DNA from: Bermanella sp034111105
GTDB lineage: Bacteria; Pseudomonadota; Gammaproteobacteria; Pseudomonadales; Oceanobacteraceae
Reading direction: 5' to 3'
Length of the DNA: 35,458 bases
NCBI GenBank assembly: GCA_034111105.1
Contig: JAWUXY010000090.1
Span: forward strand, 1-35,458
Shown: piece after piece, positions 33,514-35,458 of the stretch
Position numbering within the stretch: the first letter of the stretch is position 1
Layout: every line of letters starts with the position of its first letter
Program-made: the position numbers and the translations under genes
Notes under the pieces: model-generated
The model's input: only the letters and a program-made list of their open reading frames with translations
Database searches by the model: none
Told to the model about the DNA's origin: nothing

Positions 33514-34311
33514 TCATTTTAAACCTTTCTTGATAGCTTCAATTTCAGCACCGGCTACATTTACCCATGGAGCCATTGGTATCTCTGATTTTGAATATAT
33601 AAATTTAACATACTTTAATACAAGTTCTGGGGCTAGAAAGGAATTGGTTTTGAAAAGTTTAACTCCGTAAGAAACCCTATCCAAATCTTGATCTTCCAGA
33701 CTCAATTTGGACTGCATATGCATTACTATATTTCTTTCATCAATCAGATCATTTACATTTGATCGTAATGTACTGTGAGCTTTTAATGGCTGAACATTAA
33801 ATACTTGAGGGACTAGCTGAAATAGCTTTGCCCTCAAAGGTATTGCCAAGTCTGAAGCTACCTTTGACGTTAAAACCTTACGATCTGACTTTCCCGGCCG
33901 TTGTAAAATTAACTCGGTTGGTTTCCCATCCTTTAAGCCATAGACTTCAATAGATTTATTTACCCAAGACTCAATGGCGCTTATTGAGAAAGCAACTGCC
34001 GCCATTGAATTCTGGCACGCTGCAAAGAAATTCTTATGATTGACATCGAAGCTTTCAATTTCTAACATTGAGTCAAATGCTGACTTATTTACCTTTACCA
34101 TTTTCTTTATAACTTCCGATCTTGCAGCAGCCTCAAATGCGGAAAAGAACATCAATGCCTCAAACTCTGGAGGCGGGATGCGCATCTTTAGCCCGTTAAA
34201 ATCCCCTTGCTTTGAAGTACAAGTGATTTTACTACCGGCAGCAATACTAAAACCAAATGCTTCAGTATCATCTTTTACGGAAATATTGTTATCTTCTAGA
34301 AAATGTTCCAT
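33514..34311 (-). CDS. Cassette-borne HEPN-like protein
   Basis: A 265-residue soluble, largely helical protein. Residues about 191-198 read DERNIVMH, the R-N-x3-H pattern (R193, N194, H198) that is the active site of HEPN RNases, and AFSISAIESWVNKSIE (about 107-122) resembles the first HEPN helix with its conserved acidic and Asn positions. HEPN proteins are often RNases in toxin-antitoxin, CRISPR and abortive-infection systems, but some are not catalytic. I chose the ATG at 34311; a TTG three codons upstream is possible. The stop is followed at once by an attC, and one precedes the gene. No antitoxin is evident. Function is inference. Confidence 0.7.
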   Translation of the reverse strand: MEHFLEDNNISVKDDTEAFGFSIAAGSKITCTSKQGDFNGLKMRIPPPEFEALMFFSAFEAAARSEVIKKMVKVNKSAFDSMLEIESFDVNHKNFFAACQNSMAAVAFSISAIESWVNKSIEVYGLKDGKPTELILQRPGKSDRKVLTSKVASDLAIPLRAKLFQLVPQVFNVQPLKAHSTLRSNVNDLIDERNIVMHMQSKLSLEDQDLDRVSYGVKLFKTNSFLAPELVLKYVKFIYSKSEIPMAPWVNVAGAEIEAIKKGLK

Positions 34312-34323
34312 ATCTCTCAAGAC

Positions 34324-34424
34324 TTATAACGCCCCATTAAGAGGCAAATAATAGCTGGCTAAAATAAGCGACGAAGGAGCAAATAGCCAACTGTTATTTG
34401 TCCTGCTTGAATGGCTTGTTATAC
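34324..34424 (-). repeat. Integron attC site
   Basis: On the plus strand from TTATAAC (34324-34330) to GTTATAC (34418-34424), 101 bp. The arms AGCTGGCT and AGCCAACT and the outer GCCCCATTAAGAGGC fold it into the usual hairpin. It is close in sequence to 34861-34959, sharing the block AATAAGCGACGAAGGAGCAA without change. The TAA stop of the next gene falls inside the GTTATAC core, a common feature of cassette arrays. Confidence 0.9.
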
Positions 34425-34874
34425 GGCAGTTTGCACTACAGTACATTGTTCTAAATTATTTATTAAACGATCTAAATCTGATTGGCTGATATATGAAGAG
34501 CCAAAACCAGAACTAAAAAATAAGAAACCTGTGATATAAGTTTTTACTTTAATACCTTTATCCGTTTTGGAACCATAGAATTGTAGATTTATGTTAGACC
34601 AACCTGATTTTATTTTAATTTTACCTTTATAATTTTGATGTTTTAACTGTTTAAATTTATTTATGAATTCAGTTAAACTTTCGTTTTGCAAAGGCATAAA
34701 TTTTTCTATTTCATGTGAACCAGAACCCGCACAATAAACTTTATAGCCAAATAGTTTTTCACCATCGGATTCGTATGTGCCAAAAGTAAAAATAGCATTA
34801 TCGATTTTTTGTCTAGATTGGATTTGTAAAAGGTTCAATTTACACCATGCTTCCTTTGCCGTATAACGCCTCAT
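34419..34874 (-). CDS. Cassette protein of unknown function
   Basis: A protein of up to 151 residues, basic, with a mixed alpha/beta pattern, no signal peptide and no family that I recognise. One stretch, YITGFLFFSSGFGSSYISQ, is hydrophobic enough to be a buried strand or a short membrane contact. The ATG at 34874 lies inside the preceding attC and has no ribosome site. A later in-frame TTG at 34838 could be the real start: it is preceded by AAAGGA and a two-codon ATG-GTG-TAA frame (34846-34848 onward), a layout that would fit reinitiation. The gene is AT-rich compared with topA and fadB. Confidence 0.6.
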   Translation of the reverse strand: MRRYTAKEAWCKLNLLQIQSRQKIDNAIFTFGTYESDGEKLFGYKVYCAGSGSHEIEKFMPLQNESLTEFINKFKQLKHQNYKGKIKIKSGWSNINLQFYGSKTDKGIKVKTYITGFLFFSSGFGSSYISQSDLDRLINNLEQCTVVQTAV

Positions 34875-34959
34875 TAAGAGGCTAAAAATAGTTGGTTAAA
34901 ATAAGCGACGAAGGAGCAAAAGCCAACTGTTTTTTGTCCTTTTGAATGACTTGTTATAT
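34861..34959 (-). repeat. Integron attC site
   Basis: On the plus strand from GTATAAC (34861-34867) to GTTATAT (34953-34959), 99 bp. The arms AGTTGGTT and AGCCAACT flank a loop with AATAAGCGACGAAGGAGCAA, the same block as in 34324-34424. It separates the 34965 gene (stop 5 bases further) from the 34419 gene. Confidence 0.9.
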
Positions 34960-34964
34960 GCAAT

Positions 34965-35306
34965 TTACGATTTAACTTTAACATGTTTAAAAAACATTAA
35001 CTTACATGGTATTGAAGAGCAAACATACTTGGCACTTAAAATATCATAACCATATTGATTATCATGCTGAGTGAAATATATTTTGAAATAGCCATCCGTA
35101 TTTTTAATTTTATAAATTCGGCTTGCTAGGTTTTTAGGAAGTGTTCTTAAAACATATCCTTCTAAAATAACATCAACACCATGATCAAACTCCAACTTCA
35201 TTTCTGTAAGAGTTTTCGTGTCAATTTGGCCAATGAGCTCAGGTTCATTTTGAGCATTTACGTTTAAACATACTAAAAATAGTAATACAGGTGCTAGATA
35301 TTTCAT
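34965..35306 (-). CDS. Exported cassette protein of unknown function
   Basis: A 113-residue protein with a Sec signal peptide (KYLAPVLLFLVCLNVNA, likely cut after NA) and a small beta-rich mature domain that carries a cysteine pair (YVCSSIPCKL) able to form a disulfide in the periplasm. I chose the ATG at 35306 because it starts the signal peptide; the longer frame to 35399 begins inside the predicted attC. I do not recognise the family. An attC lies 5 bases past the stop. Confidence 0.7.
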   Translation of the reverse strand: MKYLAPVLLFLVCLNVNAQNEPELIGQIDTKTLTEMKLEFDHGVDVILEGYVLRTLPKNLASRIYKIKNTDGYFKIYFTQHDNQYGYDILSAKYVCSSIPCKLMFFKHVKVKS

Positions 35307-35386
35307 ATTTGCATATAACATTTTAATCGTGCGCATGCTCATTTTTGCAGTTTCAGAAACACTCAAAAAACCCCCAAAAAGCCTAT

Positions 35387-35458
35387 TTATAACAGCCACT
35401 TACCAGTACTTTTTTATCAATCATGCCTGTAAAAACGAGCGCGCGAAATAATTTAAAA
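35387..35458 (-). repeat. Probable attC site cut by the right edge
   Basis: TTATAAC at 35387-35393 has the form of an outer core site and is followed by AGCCACTTACCAG, where other sites have GCC-rich arms. The complementary half would lie beyond the edge, so I cannot confirm the hairpin. The position fits the cassette boundary required upstream of the 34965 gene. Confidence 0.35.

Larger units (their letters stand above)
32920..35458 (-). mobile_element. Distal end of a chromosomal integron cassette array
   Basis: Four minus-strand genes, each fairly short and without shared function, are separated by attC recombination sites (33406-33512, 34324-34424, 34861-34959) that begin and end with 7-base core sites of the type RYYYAAC/GTTRRRY and can fold into imperfect hairpins. 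A fourth attC is probably cut by the right edge. Cassette genes point away from the integrase in known integrons, so intI and attI should lie to the right of the window. The array ends to the left at the L,D-transpeptidase. The integrase itself is not in the window. Confidence 0.85.

Overview
The window looks like a chromosomal segment of a marine-type gammaproteobacterium, most likely close to Oceanospirillales/Pseudomonadales. The basis is gene content: topA, a DUF1653 gene and fadA/fadB lie in the order I know from Pseudomonas, with a YgjP-type metallohydrolase, Uup, Slt, CheV and an EAL-HDOD protein around them. Base composition is moderately AT-rich. I see no rRNA, tRNA, CRISPR or transposase. 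The placement is inference; no database was searched.

Layout. 1-600: 5' part of an NAD(P)-binding (NmrA-like) protein. 942-2099: a cytidylyltransferase next to a CDP-alcohol phosphatidyltransferase, probably a phospholipid head-group pair. 2509-6240: ygjP-like gene, a small helical (TPR-like) protein and topA, all on the minus strand. 6437-7404: a membrane-anchored unknown protein converging on a DUF1653 gene. 7502-10851: the fadBA beta-oxidation operon with a large dyad in its leader. 11338-12646: two unknown envelope proteins whose stop codons sit in one shared terminator hairpin.

12692-18845 is accessory: two paralogous cassettes, each with a divergent LysR regulator, a pirin and a YcaC-like cysteine hydrolase. 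The first also carries a membrane-fused ABM monooxygenase. The second carries a DUF2798 membrane protein, and its hydrolase has gained a Sec signal peptide. A 44-bp element upstream of the second pirin is repeated (37/44) upstream of the exported hydrolase, which suggests one regulon. Pirins and ABM proteins act on quinone/flavonoid-type compounds, so a response to reactive aromatics is a reasonable guess.

18929-32548: uup; an RND efflux pair (adaptor plus pump); slt followed by a small helical protein with a CheZ-like D-x3-Q motif; a MOSC protein; cheV; an EAL-HDOD protein; and a membrane di-iron hydroxylase resembling alkylglycerol monooxygenase.

32920-35458 is the end of a chromosomal integron cassette array. 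Three attC recombination sites (33406-33512, 34324-34424, 34861-34959) separate minus-strand cassette genes, and a fourth is probably cut by the right edge. Gene orientation predicts that the integrase intI lies beyond the right edge. Cassettes encode a HEPN-like protein, two unknown proteins (one exported) and, at the distal end, an exported L,D-transpeptidase that lacks an attC of its own and abuts a possible outer-membrane-protein fragment.
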